The notes below the pieces were generated by a model. The model did not search any database and was not told the origin of the DNA. It saw only the letters and a list, made by a program, of their open reading frames with translations. Position numbers and translations under genes: made by a program. This document shows positions 43,922-56,600 of a stretch of 64,000 bases of DNA, piece by piece (the first letter of the stretch is position 1; every line of letters starts with the position of its first letter). This DNA comes from Ahaetulla prasina (lineage: Eukaryota > Chordata > Lepidosauria > Squamata > Colubridae): positions 129,540,580 to 129,604,579 of the forward strand of contig NC_080542.1 of assembly GCF_028640845.1 (NCBI RefSeq), in the 5' to 3' direction.

Positions 43922-44595
43922 ATTCATTTATTTTATTTATTTATTTAGTGAGGCATGTATTTTATGACAGATACAAGTGTAAACATAATTATAAATACAT
44001 GTAAAGGATATGAATAAAAGAAAACATTAGGGCAGGGATGGTAGGCACGCTGGTGCACTTATGCATGCCCCTTACAAACCTCTTAGGAATGGGGTGAAGT
44101 CTACAATAGACAGTCTAAGGTTAAAGTTTTGGGGATTTGGGGAAGAAACCACAGAGTCAAGTAGAGCATTACAGGCGTTGACAACTCTGTTACTGAAGTC
44201 GTATTTTCTGCAGTCTAGTTTGGATCGGTTTACTATGAGTTTGTATCTATTGTGTGCTCTTGTATTGTTTTGGTTGAAGCTGAAGTATTCATTGGCTGGT
44301 AGACATTGTAGCAGATGATTGTATTTACTATGCTTAGGTCAGACCGAAGATGGTTAAGTTCTAAGTTGTCTAAGCCCAAAATTTCAAGTCTGGTGGCATA
44401 AAGTATTTTGTTGCGAGCAGAGGAGTGGAGGACGCTTCTTGTAAAATAGCTCTGGACTCATTCAATTGTATTAATGTCTGATATGCAGTGCAGGGTCCAG
44501 ACAGAAGAGCTGAATTCAAGAACTGATCTGACAAAAGTTTTGTACGCCCTAGTTTGCAGTTCAATATTACTGGAGAAGAAACTACGGAGAAGAAA
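43922..44595 (-). mobile_element. LINE-B, 5'-truncated
   Basis: The 3' untranslated region (GGGATGGTAGGCACGC on the plus strand) and the C-terminal third of the reverse transcriptase polypeptide are recognisable by alignment with 31850-32420. Stops are frequent. The left end is a TTTA/TTAT-rich tail. Confidence 0.8.
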
Positions 44596-46072
44596 CTTTC
44601 AACCCTAGAAAGCATTAAGTGATCTTCCCCAGACTCCTAATTCCTTCCTAAAACAAATATATGCAAATGTAGCCAACAAAATTTTCTTAAGTCACTCAAA
44701 GATAGAAAGTAGTAAAAATGTTAAAATATCTCCCTAACAGAAGAACTAGATTACATTAACACTTTTTCTATCTTTCTTCCTAACAAATATGTTCTATTGG
44801 CACTAGAACCTGCTATAATTGTAACAAAGATGGTATAATTAGTTTCACAGGATTGTCTAGATTGCCATTTCCTTAAAAAGGGACTTGGGCTAAGTGTTCT
44901 CAATGACTCATTACAATTCTGTTTCTATAATTTTTTTTAAAAAAATATTTTCATCTCCATAGAGATAAAAATCAGCATGCTATTGCAATGTTTCTTGTAT
45001 TTCTACTCTACTACTTGAATAAAAACAACGGCCACAAGGTTATTGGCATTAGGCAGGCCTCATAGGATATTTAAATATCTTTTGTTTTTTTCTAAACAAA
45101 CAAATGGGCAGCTTCCAAAGTCCAATGGCAGCCCTGCTGAATGTGTTGTTTCTTTCTGACCTCACATAGTCCATCCAGAAGGGCTAAAAGCTTCGCTTTG
45201 TTATTTACTAGCTTTTAAGTGTACAATTTTTGACAGTCTTCATTACTCTTTAATAAGCTTCTTTTGTAGCTGAATTCATTCTTCAGATGTTCTTCTAGGA
45301 AATGGCATTCAATGTTTTGTCTAGAGTGTTTTATAATGCATTTAAAATATGCAAAGAGATGCTTTGTTTGAAAGAGGAAACATACCATTTATATTTTCTT
45401 CCCAAATTTACCCTTTTCAGATCTAGAAAACCTCAAAAGTTTTTTTAAAAGTTATTTATTATTAGGGAGAGGCATACCTCCCTAGTAGATTAATTTATTT
45501 TAGGGTAGTGAAAAGAGTTATGCTGTTTCCTTTTAATGCTAAGTTACCAAAATAAAGCAGGAGGTATACCTGAAGAACAAAGTGGATAGACTGAGATTAA
45601 AACTTGATACTTTCCTGTATTTGAAAGTGGATAGAGATGGGGAAATAAAAGCAAACTATGTATTCTTGACTTTTCTTATAAGTTAATTTTATATTTAACT
45701 TAGTATTTTATCACTTATAATTGGCTCATATAGCTATTAAAATGTAAAATATTCTTTGTACAGGAATCTAAGCAGATTCTATTTTGCATTGGGGAAATTT
45801 AAGTGATTAAAAATGTGGTCTCTCTGAGACTGTTCTTATTTCCTAGCATAAAATCAGAAGTCTGGTATTATAGTTGAACATAGCTGTCTTCCTATAATGT
45901 CTTATTTCCAAGATAAGTTTTTGACTGAGAGCTGAAATACTACATCAACCTTCCACAACCTCATTCTCCACAAACTGCTGGATCACACTATAATAATCTC
46001 CTGGTACTGCTCTCTATCAAGATACCCATCCTTTAAAAACCAAGCAGAATTCATAAAATTGTGAATGATTAA
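44596..46072. other. Intergenic DNA, nothing recognised
   Basis: AT-rich, few frames, no recognised repeats. Confidence 0.4.
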
Positions 46073-46286
46073 CGGTAGTGGAAATTTTGACTAATTCAGA
46101 CAACTGGCAAATACCACCTCTGGCTAGCCCCAGAAGGGGATGGGAATGGTTGGCAGTATCCTTCTCCTGGAGTGGGGTGGAAATGGAGATTTTGCAGTAT
46201 CCTTCCCCTGCGATGCCCACCAAGCTACACTATACCCACCAAGCCACACCCACATAACCGGTAATAAAAAATTTGAATTTCACCAC
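46073..46286. mobile_element. hAT element related to 23678, left end degraded
   Basis: GGCAAATACCACCTCTGGCT, GCAGTATCCTTCCCCTGC and a right end AATTTCACCACTG match the 241-bp element at 23678. The left end is not recognisable and no target duplication was found. Confidence 0.7.
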
Positions 46287-47548
46287 TGGTTAAACACTTC
46301 CAATTTCTTCTTCTCACCTATCCACCCCTTGGGAATTTGATGTAACTGGTTTTCTCCTCCTTCTGTTGCAGGAAATCTTCTAGTACTTGAAACAATGGCA
46401 AATCTGTTATTTACAATAATTTATTTTGAAGAAAAGGGAAATTAAGTTTCTAATTAACTAACTTCTGGTCACTTTGTATCTGAAAGTAGTTTCTGAAAAG
46501 CAAACTGTTTCAAGTCCTAAAAATGTTGAAATGTTATTTGGAGGAAACAAAGCTTTAGCCCTAGCTTTTATTTTGTGGACCTGTACAAAAGTTTGGTGAA
46601 AATTGTTTTCTAAACAAAAATAAATTAAAGAGAATAAACTTTATTCAAATTTTGCACAAAACCATTTTTACTTTATATTTTCTATTGATTTATTTATTTA
46701 TTTTAACTTCTCAATATGATGTCATCTGAAGCAATATATATTAAATCATAACTAAAACAAGAAGGAATAATTCAAAAAGTTATAAATAACTTTGATTGTC
46801 TGTAGTAACTCCAGGGCCACTTTTCATAGTATATTATTCTTGATATGGAGATAAATTTTGTGTTGAGAAAAAATATACTTTGCAATATGGAGGTTGCGAC
46901 ACAAATATGTTTTTGGTAATTGTCATTTTTGGTTTTCATATGATTGTTTCTTGGTCTTTGGACATATAGTTTAATGTTACAAAGGTTTCACATTGCATAT
47001 ATATACATAAATACATTGCATATATGTATATATGCACACACACACATATACACACACACACCTTTTGGTATGTATTAAAAGCAACTCTTTACTTTCATAC
47101 ATTGTTGCACTCCATTTTGGCTTAGAAAGCTATGTTTGTTTCTATATTCAAAACTATATTGCCTATACTTTTAACAATTAGATTGCTTGAGCAATCCAAT
47201 TTTATGGGAAGGAAGGAAGAGCAATTTGCTGGTAGAGTAGCCACTAGTAGTATTGCAGTGACCGATGTGGAAGATGAGACAAGTCATTTTTCTCCTGATC
47301 CTCTGGATTCATTCTAATAGGAAAGAATTTTTAGAACTATACAGAAAATATTGAATTTGGATTGGTTGCAGCCAAATCCTTGACATCTGAGTTTTACATT
47401 ATGGTGGTAGACAAAAGCAATAAGATGCTGCAGCATATAGAGTACTACATACATTACATCTATAGGATGTATGCATTTTCACTGCCACCTTGAACATTTT
47501 TAACAAGGATATAAATGTCAATTTCTACAACAAAGTCGACAAGATCAA
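46287..47548. other. Intergenic DNA, nothing recognised
   Basis: AT-rich; a short CA/TA region lies at 46995-47062. Confidence 0.4.
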
Positions 47549-47627
47549 GAAAGGAAGGAAGGAAGGAAGGAAGGAAGGAAGGAAGGAAGGAAGGAAGGAA
47601 GGAAGGAAGGAAGGAAGGAAGGAAGGG
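47549..47627. repeat. (GGAA)n microsatellite
   Basis: About 19 perfect GGAA units. Confidence 0.95.
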
Positions 47628-47700
47628 TTATTCCTTATCTAAGCAGTATGAAATCAACCAGGAGAATCACTCTTAAGTTATCATTGTTAGTTCAATAGAA

Positions 47701-48404
47701 CAGGGGTCACCAACCTTTCGGACCTCAGGGACCACTAACTTAACAATTTTAAATCCTGCAGACCACTGCAGACTAGGTGGTCATGTGACTGGGTGAGTGT
47801 GGCCAACTTGATGTCACTCACATCAAGGGGTGGCTCGTTGGCTTCTACTCGGCTCTCCCCTCCCAGCCACTCCTCGCCTGCCCACCTGGGCTCCTTAGGA
47901 CCCCAAAAGGAAGCAGCTGTGGAAGCTAAGCAGCCACCATGAGAAAGAGTTGGCAAAACTCCTGGTCCAGTTCAAATTGGATTTGACCGAGAAGGAATCT
48001 CAGCAGAAGCACCTCACTGAGGACTAGGAGCATAGGCTTTCCAAGCAGAGGGAAGACCTGTGGGAGTGCAAGGCCAGGTACTGGTGCCTGGAGGCTCAGT
48101 GGGCTGAGATAGTCACCATGATGAAATCCCACTGGAACAAGGCCCTCCGGCTCTTCGCCACCAGCACTCAAAGTCCTACACCAGAAGGTTGAAGCAGACC
48201 CTGAGTCGGAATTTCTGCCCTCCTCCGACCTGCACAAAAAGACCCCGAAGGGGGAGACTCTGCAGCAATACAAATGTCCATTGCATGTATCTGGCCCAGG
48301 GACCATAGTTTGAGGACCCCTAATTTAGTGCAATATAAAAAATGCAAATAATTTTTCTGAAGACCACCAAAATTTTCTCACGGACCACCAGTTGGTGACC
48401 ACTG
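47701..48404. mobile_element. Non-autonomous hAT element, 704 bp, with coding-like interior
   Basis: Ends CAGGGGTCACCAACC (left) and, reverse-complemented, CAGTGGTCACCAACT (right). Direct repeats CAATAGAA lie at 47693-47700 and 48405-48412, an exact 8-bp duplication. The interior is GC-rich and reads like a piece of a coiled-coil protein (separate entry). No transposase motif is visible. Confidence 0.88.
47912..48290 (+). pseudogene. Coding-like segment inside the hAT element
   Basis: The plus-strand frame reads LWKLSSHHEKELAKLLVQF, LDLTEKESQQKHLTED, a TAG, then EHRLSKQREDLWECKARYW and AEIVTMMKSHWNKALRLFAT. After a frameshift near 48185 it continues EADPESEFLPSSDLHKKTPK. The pattern of charged and leucine heptads suggests a coiled coil of host origin. 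I do not recognise the source gene. It could be an exon captured by the transposon, or a decayed piece of the autonomous element. Confidence 0.5.
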
Positions 48405-48412
48405 CAATAGAA

Positions 48413-48989
48413 GATGTCAGCTCAATATGCAGCAGTTGTGAAAAAGGCAAAATCTAAGTTAGTGGTCATTAGAAAAGAGACTAAATTTAAAGATGCCAGT
48501 GTTATAATATCAAATCTGTGGTATGTCCAAATTTGGAATTCTGTACATAGCTCTGGTTGCACTATTTGAAAAAGAATAAAGAATAAATTAATCTGAGAAA
48601 GATGCAGAAGGGAACAATAAAACAGTTAACTTTCGTACAAGAATTTCTAAAAAATTTTAGACATTAATTTCTGATAAAAAGGCAACTAAAGGGAACATGA
48701 ATGAAGGTAAATATTCGTGTACCAGAATAATGTTCAGGATCCAGTATGGGTCAGTGACCAGGGCCAGAGACTTAATCTTCTAAGCCTTCAGACTCATGGT
48801 GGCACCCATCCTCAGGCAACTTCTCTCTACCAGAATGTCTGAAGGGAACATGACATAAATGAAGAAAATTATATATGACACAGATAAAATGAAAAAGCTC
48901 TATTTTCTCTCCCTCTCTCAAAACACTTGGTCTTGAAGCTATCCAATGAAACTGATTGGAAGAAGAATTAAAATAAACTAAAGAAAACA
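48413..48989. other. Intergenic DNA, nothing recognised
   Basis: 48520-48650 (TTCTGTACATAGCTCTGG, GAGAAAGATGCAGAAGGG) vaguely resembles an old LINE, but not enough to call. Confidence 0.35.
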
Positions 48990-48991
48990 GT

Positions 48992-49021
48992 AAAGAGCCA
49001 GTCTGATATAGTAGTTAAGGC
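48992..49021 (+). mobile_element. tRNA-type SINE head, left of the LTR
   Basis: AAGAGCCAGTCTGATATAG and TAGTTAAGGC form a typical SINE start; the body resumes at 49653. Confidence 0.7.
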
Positions 49022-49652
49022 TGTGATGACCCCAGACATGGCACAAAAGCAACATAGCCAGAGAAACGGTATAACTTCCCTTTATTGCTCCAACTTTGCC
49101 CCCAAATGTCCCCACATTTACTAAAAAATCCTGGAGCAAAGCTCTCACATGCACATTCAGCAGCCTCTGGCTGCGTGTAGTCCAGTAAGCAAAGTTAGCC
49201 AAACAGTAACCAGGGCCAGCAGTCCAGTAAGCAAGGCAAACCAGGCAAGCCCTGCAAGACAGAGCACAGTAATCTCCAGGTGATGGCAAATGCACCACAG
49301 ATTCAATGCTTGTTTCTGACAAATGCCCCTCTCACCGGCACCTCCTTACATCTTAGTCCTCAGGTGTGCCTTGTGAAGGGGAGCGGGGCACTCTCCTCCC
49401 TCAGTCTGCGTTGTTCTCACCTTCTCTCTTCTCTTTGTGCTCTAGGATCAGGAGGGGGCGGTCCTTGCTGTTCGCCTGAGCTCTATGTCTCCTGCTCCTC
49501 CCTGTCTGCAAGCATTTCAAAAGCCCTGCCTGGACTGGCTCTGCCCTTCCCCAGTTTCCTCCAAAGCCAACTTAGCCACCCTCTCGATCTCTGTCAGCTC
49601 CTGTTCCAGCTCATTTTCCTCCACAGATTCAGATACCGATCAGGGCATGACA
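49022..49652 (-). mobile_element. Solo LTR of a retrovirus-like element, 631 bp
   Basis: Bounded by TGT...ACA (left TGTGATGACCCC, right GGGCATGACA) and flanked by a 5-bp direct repeat AAGGC at 49017-49021 and 49653-49657. On the minus strand GCAATAAAGGG (about 49080) provides a polyadenylation signal 60 bp from the end, so the LTR faces left. No internal genes remain, as expected after recombination between two LTRs. The open frames across it (for example 49280-49753) are incidental. Confidence 0.82.
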
Positions 49653-49795
49653 AAGGCACTAAGCAAGAGATCAGGAGACCAGCCATCTGGGTGACCTTGG
49701 ACCAGTCATTCTATCTTAGTCCTAGGAAACAGGCAATGGCAACTCACTTCTGAAAAAACTTGCCAATAAAACTGCAGGGATTAGTCTAAATACTC
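49653..49795 (+). mobile_element. tRNA-type SINE body, right of the LTR
   Basis: GGGTGACCTTGGACCAGTC, ACAGGCAATGGCAACTCAC and TTGCCAATAAAACTGCAGGG are standard SINE body motifs. Together with 48992-49021 they make one SINE interrupted by the LTR. Confidence 0.75.
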
Positions 49796-49845
49796 ACCAG
49801 GAATCAAAGCCATACATGCACACACACATGCGCGCACACACATAT

Positions 49846-49903
<58 letters not shown>
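49796..49903. repeat. (CA)n and (GA)n microsatellites
   Basis: A short CA/CG-containing run at 49808-49846, then a pure (GA)n of about 24 units at 49853-49902. Confidence 0.95.
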
Positions 49904-49905
<2 letters not shown>

Positions 49906-50539
49906 CAATTTATAACTGACTTGCAGAATTTATTATAGTCATGATGATGGCTGCTAACTTGGAAAACCTTAAAAAAGAATTGTATGAATTGATGGAAGAC
50001 AGGTTGATCAATAGCTGTTGGCTCTCATGACTCAATTCATGTGAGAAAAGTCAAAATGACTTCAGGATTTGACAAAGCAGATATCTATGAGAATCTACTA
50101 GCAGGTAGACTACTTTCCTTAATTAGAATTTCAGCCTTGCAAAGCATTGCAAGACAAAAGAATTGGATGGAAGGGAACAAATTTAACCCAGAATAGTGTA
50201 AAATAATACGTTTGTTTTTGTCCAAGGAGAAATATGTAGGTTCCTAGTCACAGATTCCAAATATATTTCTGTCCTTCAAATTCTGGACACTTTAATATTC
50301 TTCTGTACACAACTTTAGTTAGAAAAGTACAGTGATTGGCACCTTGCAGATTAAAGATCATAAAGTGCAAATATAAAAAATAATAGAGCTTTATTTTTTC
50401 TTTTAAAAAATATTCCTTTGACATTTCTTTTGGCATATTTTGCAAATTCAAATGTAGCACATGCCAAATGATAAGAGCTCATAACTATTTATTATTTTTC
50501 TTAATAAAACAAGTCTGTAAGGGCTAAAAAGTTGCTTTT
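49904..50539. other. Intergenic DNA, nothing recognised
   Basis: No recognised content; 49950-50100 (GGATTTGACAAAGCAGATATC) may be a very old CR1 trace. Confidence 0.35.
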
Positions 50540-50712
50540 TTTCTGTCAAAAGGCAATTGGACTGTTTTTTGAAGCTCAACCGATGAAGTTTCTTAGATGA
50601 GAAACGAAACACCTTCTACTTCTTCCTCAAATCCAGTTGCCTTTTGAAAAAAATAAAAGCACCTTTGAAACATTTATGACCTGGTTGAACCAATCTCCAT
50701 GGACATTCAGTA
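50540..50712 (+). mobile_element. Penelope-like terminal-repeat fragment
   Basis: AGGCAATTGGACTG, then TTTCTTAGATGAGAAACGAA and ACACCTTCT, then CCAGTTGCCTTTTG and CATTTATGACCTGG. The order GATGAG-AAAC-GAAACA is the hammerhead-like block. The last 70 bp fall inside the duplication that follows. Confidence 0.7.
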
Positions 50713-51151
50713 TATAAGAGTACTGATCAGATACAAGAGTTAAATTAGCAAAGTTGCATCAGCCAATAAGGCTGTAATTACTAAGTACTTACTGGTTACC
50801 AATATGGATTCTCTTTTCCCATCAGCTTCCAAAAAGAATGGAAATTATTTTTCTCTCTGCACAACAGGAGTAGCCAGCAAAAATATCTCTCAAACTCAAA
50901 AATTATTTACTCAGTACAATATTACTCATATTCCGAAATTGAAAAATGATTGTCAGATTATTCCAGTGGTAATTTTCAAGTCATGACAACTACTGATATA
51001 TGTATGTATGTATTTTGTATGTATGTATTTATGTATGTATGTATATATAGATATAGATATAGATATATAGATATAGATAGATATAGATATAGATAGATAT
51101 AGATATAGATATATGATAGATAGATAGGCAGGCAGGCAGACAGACAGACAG

Positions 51152-51185
<34 letters not shown>

Positions 51186-52162
51186 AAAGGAAATCAATCG
51201 GGTTTACAAGAAAAAGTAAGCATTCTTTCTAAAGCTGCCGAATTCCAGCTTCTGGCAGTCGAAAAACGTATTGCTCACATTTATTTATGAAGGCATCCAA
51301 CTTTTGCACTAGTTTAAAATTTAAAATTCACCATCTCGGTAGCCAGGCAATATTTAGCAATTCCTAACAATTTTCTTATTTTGTGGTATTGTGTTTTCTC
51401 TCCTAAAATGTCTGGGAGTTCACTTAACACTGGTGCTAAGCAGATTTACACTGATCTGCAGATTCTTAACTTTGGTGTGACTTCTTCATGTTGATACAAT
51501 ACATGGCTGACATGACTAGTGTGTGAGAAAACAGGTGTCACTTTTCAAATGAGGACTGGAATTGCTCTTCCGTGCCATTTTTTTTTCTCTGAGCACATAT
51601 GTAGAAGGTTCTGTTTTATCAGTAGAGTCTATTAACAGCCAAAGCAAAAATAAAACTTTCAAAAGGAAAAAGAAAAAAAAATCTGCTTAAGTAGCCCATT
51701 TTCCTATTCTACACACTCCAAGTAGACCCATCATCTACCCAGGGGCTTTGGCAATAAATTTCAACGAGGGTAGGACCTTCCATTAGGGATGTGAAGATGG
51801 CTTTAATTTTTTAAAAAAATCAATATATTATTTCCAATCACCAGAAAACTGTGGCAGATGCAAAATCAATTCTTACTTATTATAGAGCTTAGATTCACCA
51901 GAAAATGGTACATTACACAGAGTGATCATTATGGGTTGCACCATGAGAACAAATTGATCATAATGAATTGTCACATAGGTCACAGTCTCCTGGGTTCTTA
52001 AAACATGCAGTTATTTGCAGGGGTCACTTTCCAGTCAAGCCATGGACTTACATCGCTGTGGATATTGGAAATGAAGTTAGGAACAAGCAATTAGGAAATT
52101 TCCAATAAACCACTTAGCTGCCAGTTAAAAAAGCAATTTAGAAAATGTAAAAATAACATTAT
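50642..52162. repeat. Tandem duplication, copy 1 (1521 bp)
   Basis: Every base from the Penelope tail to AACATTATTTTT is repeated directly at 52163. Included are an identical 60-codon frame (50804 and 52325; no domain) and a complex microsatellite. Only a handful of differences are seen. Confidence 0.95.
51000..51187. repeat. Compound microsatellite (GTAT)n-(ATAGAT)n-(CAGG)n-(CAGA)n
   Basis: Four repeat motifs follow one another without a break. The twin tract at 52521-52707 differs by one substitution in the CAGG/CAGA boundary. Confidence 0.95.
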
Positions 52163-52672
52163 TTTTGAAAAAAATAAAAGCACCTTTGAAACATTTATGA
52201 CCTGGTTGAACCAATCTCCATGGACATTCAGTATATAAGAGTACTGATCAGATACAAGAGTTAAATTAGCAAAGTTGCATCAGCCAATAAGGCTGTAATT
52301 ACTAAGTACTTACTGGTTACCAATATGGATTCTCTTTTCCCATCAGCTTCCAAAAAGAATGGAAATTATTTTTCTCTCTGCACAACAGGAGTAGCCAGCA
52401 AAAATATCTCTCAAACTCAAAAATTATTTACTCAGTACAATATTACTCATATTCCGAAATTGAAAAATGATTGTCAGATTATTCCAGTGGTAATTTTCAA
52501 GTCATGACAACTACTGATATATGTATGTATGTATTTTGTATGTATGTATTTATGTATGTATGTATATATAGATATAGATATAGATATATAGATATAGATA
52601 GATATAGATATAGATAGATATAGATATAGATATATGATAGATAGATAGGCAGGCAGGCAGGCAGACAGACAG

Positions 52673-52706
<34 letters not shown>

Positions 52707-53683
52707 AAAGGAAATCAATCGGGTTTACAAGAAAAAGTAAGCATTCTTTCTAAAGCTGCCGAATTCCAGCTTCTGGCAGTCGAAAAACGTATTGCTCACA
52801 TTTATTATGAAGGCATCCAACTTTTGCACTAGTTTAAAATTTAAAATTCACCATCTCGGTAGCCAGGCAATATTTAGCAATTCCTAACAATTTTCTTATT
52901 TTGTGGTATTGTTTTCTCTCCTAAAATGTCTGGGAGTTCACTTAACACTGGTGCTAAGCAGATTTACACTGATCTGCAGATTCTTAACTTTGGTGTGACT
53001 TCTTCATGTTGATACAATACATGGCTGACATGACTAGTGTGTGAGAAAACAGGTGTCACTTTTCAAATGAGGACTGGAATTGCTCTTCCGTGCCATTTTT
53101 TCTCTGAGCACATATGTAGAAGGTTCTGTTTTATCAGTAGAGTCTATTAACAGCCAAAGCAAAAATAAAACTTTCAAAAGGAAAAAGAAAAAAAAATCTG
53201 CTTAAGTAGCCCATTTTCCTATTCTACACACTCCAAGTAGACCCATCATCTACCCAGGGGCTTTGGCAATAAATTTCAACGAGGGTAGGACCTTCCATTA
53301 GGGATGTGAAGATGGCTTTAATTTTTTAAAAAAATCAATATATTATTTCCAATCACCAGAAAACTGTGGCAGATGCAAAATCAATTCTTACTTATTATAG
53401 AGCTTAGATTCACCAGAAAATGGTACATTACACAGAGTGATCATTATGGGTTGCACCATGAGAACAAATTGATCATAATGAATTGTCACATAGGTCACAG
53501 TCTCCTGGGTTCTTAAAACATGCAGTTATTTGCAGGGGTCACTTTCCAGTCAAGCCATGGACTTACATCGCTGTGGATATTGGAAATGAAGTTAGGAACA
53601 AGCAATTAGGAAATTTCCAATAAACCACTTAGCTGCCAGTTAAAAAAGCAATTTAGAAAATGTAAAAATAACATTATTTTTTA
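52163..53683. repeat. Tandem duplication, copy 2
   Basis: The offset is 1521 bp at 50804/52325 and 1515 bp at 52081/53596. The 6-bp loss is explained by three short deletions: TTTATTTATG to TTTATTATG, ATTGTGTTTTC to ATTGTTTTC, and a T-run shortened by three. Confidence 0.95.
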
Positions 53684-56600
53684 AAAAAATATTAATTTTT
53701 TTTAAGGATTTGAAGACAACTGTTTCCAAACCATGCTTCTTTACCCCTTGAATTTCAGTGCACAGATTATCAATGACAATGGAGGGGGGTGGGAATAAAA
53801 GAAAATGAATGTAATGGCTGTCTAACCATCAAATTTTTGTAGTTCATTTATGGAATAAAACCTTTCTAACATCATTGCAACAAGCACTTTACCACCAAAA
53901 AAAGCAGAAGCAAATTTCCTAGAAAAGGCACGTGGTCAGCAATCCAGATACTCAATACTCAAATATACTTTTTCTTGTATATGCTAGTTCGCATAATCTA
54001 GCTAGCCAATTCAAGTGGCATTTATTTATTATGATTGTATCCAGTTTTCTTTAATATTGGAACTGAATGATATAATATAAGCTTCTGGTACAGATCTTAA
54101 AAATAACCAGATCTGCTGACCTTCTTGAAATCAGTTCCAATTACCTTTTTAATACAACTCATAACCATAGTATAATAACTGTTTCAGATAAGCCAGGGTA
54201 AAAGAAAACACTTTGTTCAAAATGACCTAGTGAGTTTCATGGAAAATTCTTGATTCTTCAGACAGATCTACATCTCCTGAAACCTTTCCTTCTGTCCATG
54301 TTTTGTAGTTCAGCAACATCTAGAACTCCTCCATCAGAGATAATTTTCTTTAGAAATACACCTGTTATAGTAAAATGATGAAACCACTTTGGTTGGTTCT
54401 AAGAAGCAGGTAATTTCCATACCCCTGCATAATGACATTAAATGTTGAGATTTATCAAGTTCTAATGTTGTTCTACTACATATTGGAGGAAAAATGAATA
54501 AAGTGGTTACACTTTTCATACCTTTTCTGCCAGAATTAAATTGAATTATTACTGAAAATAGTGGTAGGGGAAAGATTGTCAGATATATTTCAAATATGCT
54601 AATGAACAAGCTAGAAAAGTGGCACTTGTTGAATGTCAGCATTTAAGTCCCTCGGTAAAGTTTTTTTTTGTAAATTCATTTTGAGAAAATGGTCAAATTC
54701 CTGATTTCTTCTAATCCTTGCAACTCAGAACACATGGATCTCTAAAACTGATTCATTTTCAAAATGCTGAATATTGATTTTTATTTTTTTTAAAAAAAGC
54801 TTCCTTAATCAGTTTTCCCAGCACACTGACAAAGTGAAATTCCTTTGAGAGTCATACGTATCATCCATTAGCATAATGGTATTATAAAGAAATGTTACTT
54901 TCATGAAAGTGGTTTCATTCTCTAATGTTAGCACAGAAGACCCTATGAAAATCAGGAATAGAACTGTGCTTTATTTCTAAAAGATAGTTTGATGTTGGAA
55001 ATTGCATCAAAATTAAAATCCCAAAGGGAATCATTGTTCAGGAAAGCAAAGTTGATTATTGATAATAGTGACTTTAACCATTCCCAGTCTAAGTCACCGA
55101 GTGCTCTTAGAACAAGCAATTATCTGGTTTTAATTCTGTGAGATCAAACTGGGGTTCAGGTTACACCATTATCCTCCAGCCTCAGTTTCCCATCTGGAAA
55201 ATGAGAAATATGGTAAGACATCTCACTGAATTGCTACAAAATCAAGCACCATTACATTGACTAGGATTTCTAAATCTTGGAATTCCAGAAAATGGTAGAT
55301 ATTTTAACATAAGCATGTCAGTGGAAATACTAATGTTAATTTTTTTAAAAAGATCCTCAGATTTAGTTATTTTATATCGTCTTAGAAAAGATGTACGTTT
55401 TGTGAAAAAAATGTTTCAGGTTTTATTTGCATTAAGATCAAATAGCTAGTTTTGGAAAAAGCAAAATAAAACTGGAATAGGAATGCCTTTTTATCTTCCT
55501 GTTTCCTGAGAATAGGTGAGAGTACTGTAGTGAAGTCAAATAATGAAAATATTGCAAACCAACTGGACAACAGCGGGATGAGACAAAATGTTTTGGCAGC
55601 AGAAATGTGTTATTTCCTTTGCCCCTTGACACCCAAAGAGAGAGCATAGCATCCACCTGATATCACCTGGTAGCTGTGTCTGATTAGCTATAATTCCAGA
55701 TTCAAGCTTGTTACATGATCCCTGATGGCCTGGAATCATTAGACCCAAGAAGAACATGCTATTTAATGACACTGAATAACAGTGCTTAAGCAGCAGCTGA
55801 GAAAGATAATGATTAGTAACAAAGAACCACAAATGAAGTTTACCATCAAGAGGACATGGGGTGAAGAGTTATTTACTTATTATCCCCCCTCCTTTTTTTA
55901 GTATGAAATCTGACAATGTAAACCAAAGTGCAAGGGAAAATAAGTGTTTATGTGTTTTTGGAAAACTATAGTTTCAGAACTATAATTAGAGGAAGGGAGG
56001 GAAAAATACTAATTGTCAAAAGCACATTAATTAATGATTGGGATACATGATTGTAGTATCATAGTGTCATAGTATTCTTCTTAAGCATCCACCTAAACAA
56101 TCTGCTTTTTTGTACTGATCCAACTCTGAGAAATTGCAATGAAGTAGATATCAAATACCAAATTTCTATCATAACAGAGAAAGGAAAAAATTAGCAGAGG
56201 AGAAATGCTAATTTTCTTTTAACTGCTTTCCTCAATCAGGATGTCTACTACACATTCAGCTACAAGAATTTCTCCAATCATCAAGGCCATTTTTTGAAAA
56301 TTTTAGTGGTTGAACCATGGTAGGTGGAGAATGTCAAACTTTGTAGAGGTTTTGCAATCCTGGTCATTAATAGACAGGGATCCCAGAACACCATAACTTT
56401 GTGATTAGGTTAATAAAGTATGAACAATTATATTAAAATGTGTTTGCTGGATCAAAATGGATTCTGTTAAAAATGGATTCTGTTGGTGTATAGGTGACAA
56501 GTTTTTGTTTGACTGTGTTTTAGAAAGCACACTTCTGTTTTTTTGAAGATCTGGGTTGCAAAAATCTGGATGCCAATAGAGGCAGCAAATCTAATGCTTA

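Noticed and set aside
49280..49753. 157-codon frame across 49.3-49.7 kb
   Set aside because: It runs through a solo LTR and the SINE body; the open frame is incidental.
50804..50986. Identical 60-codon frames at 50804 and 52325 as a duplicated gene
   Set aside because: Identity follows from the tandem duplication; the frame is short and has no domain.
51000..51187. CRISPR-like array
   Set aside because: Short motifs without spacers; it is a compound microsatellite in a eukaryotic genome.
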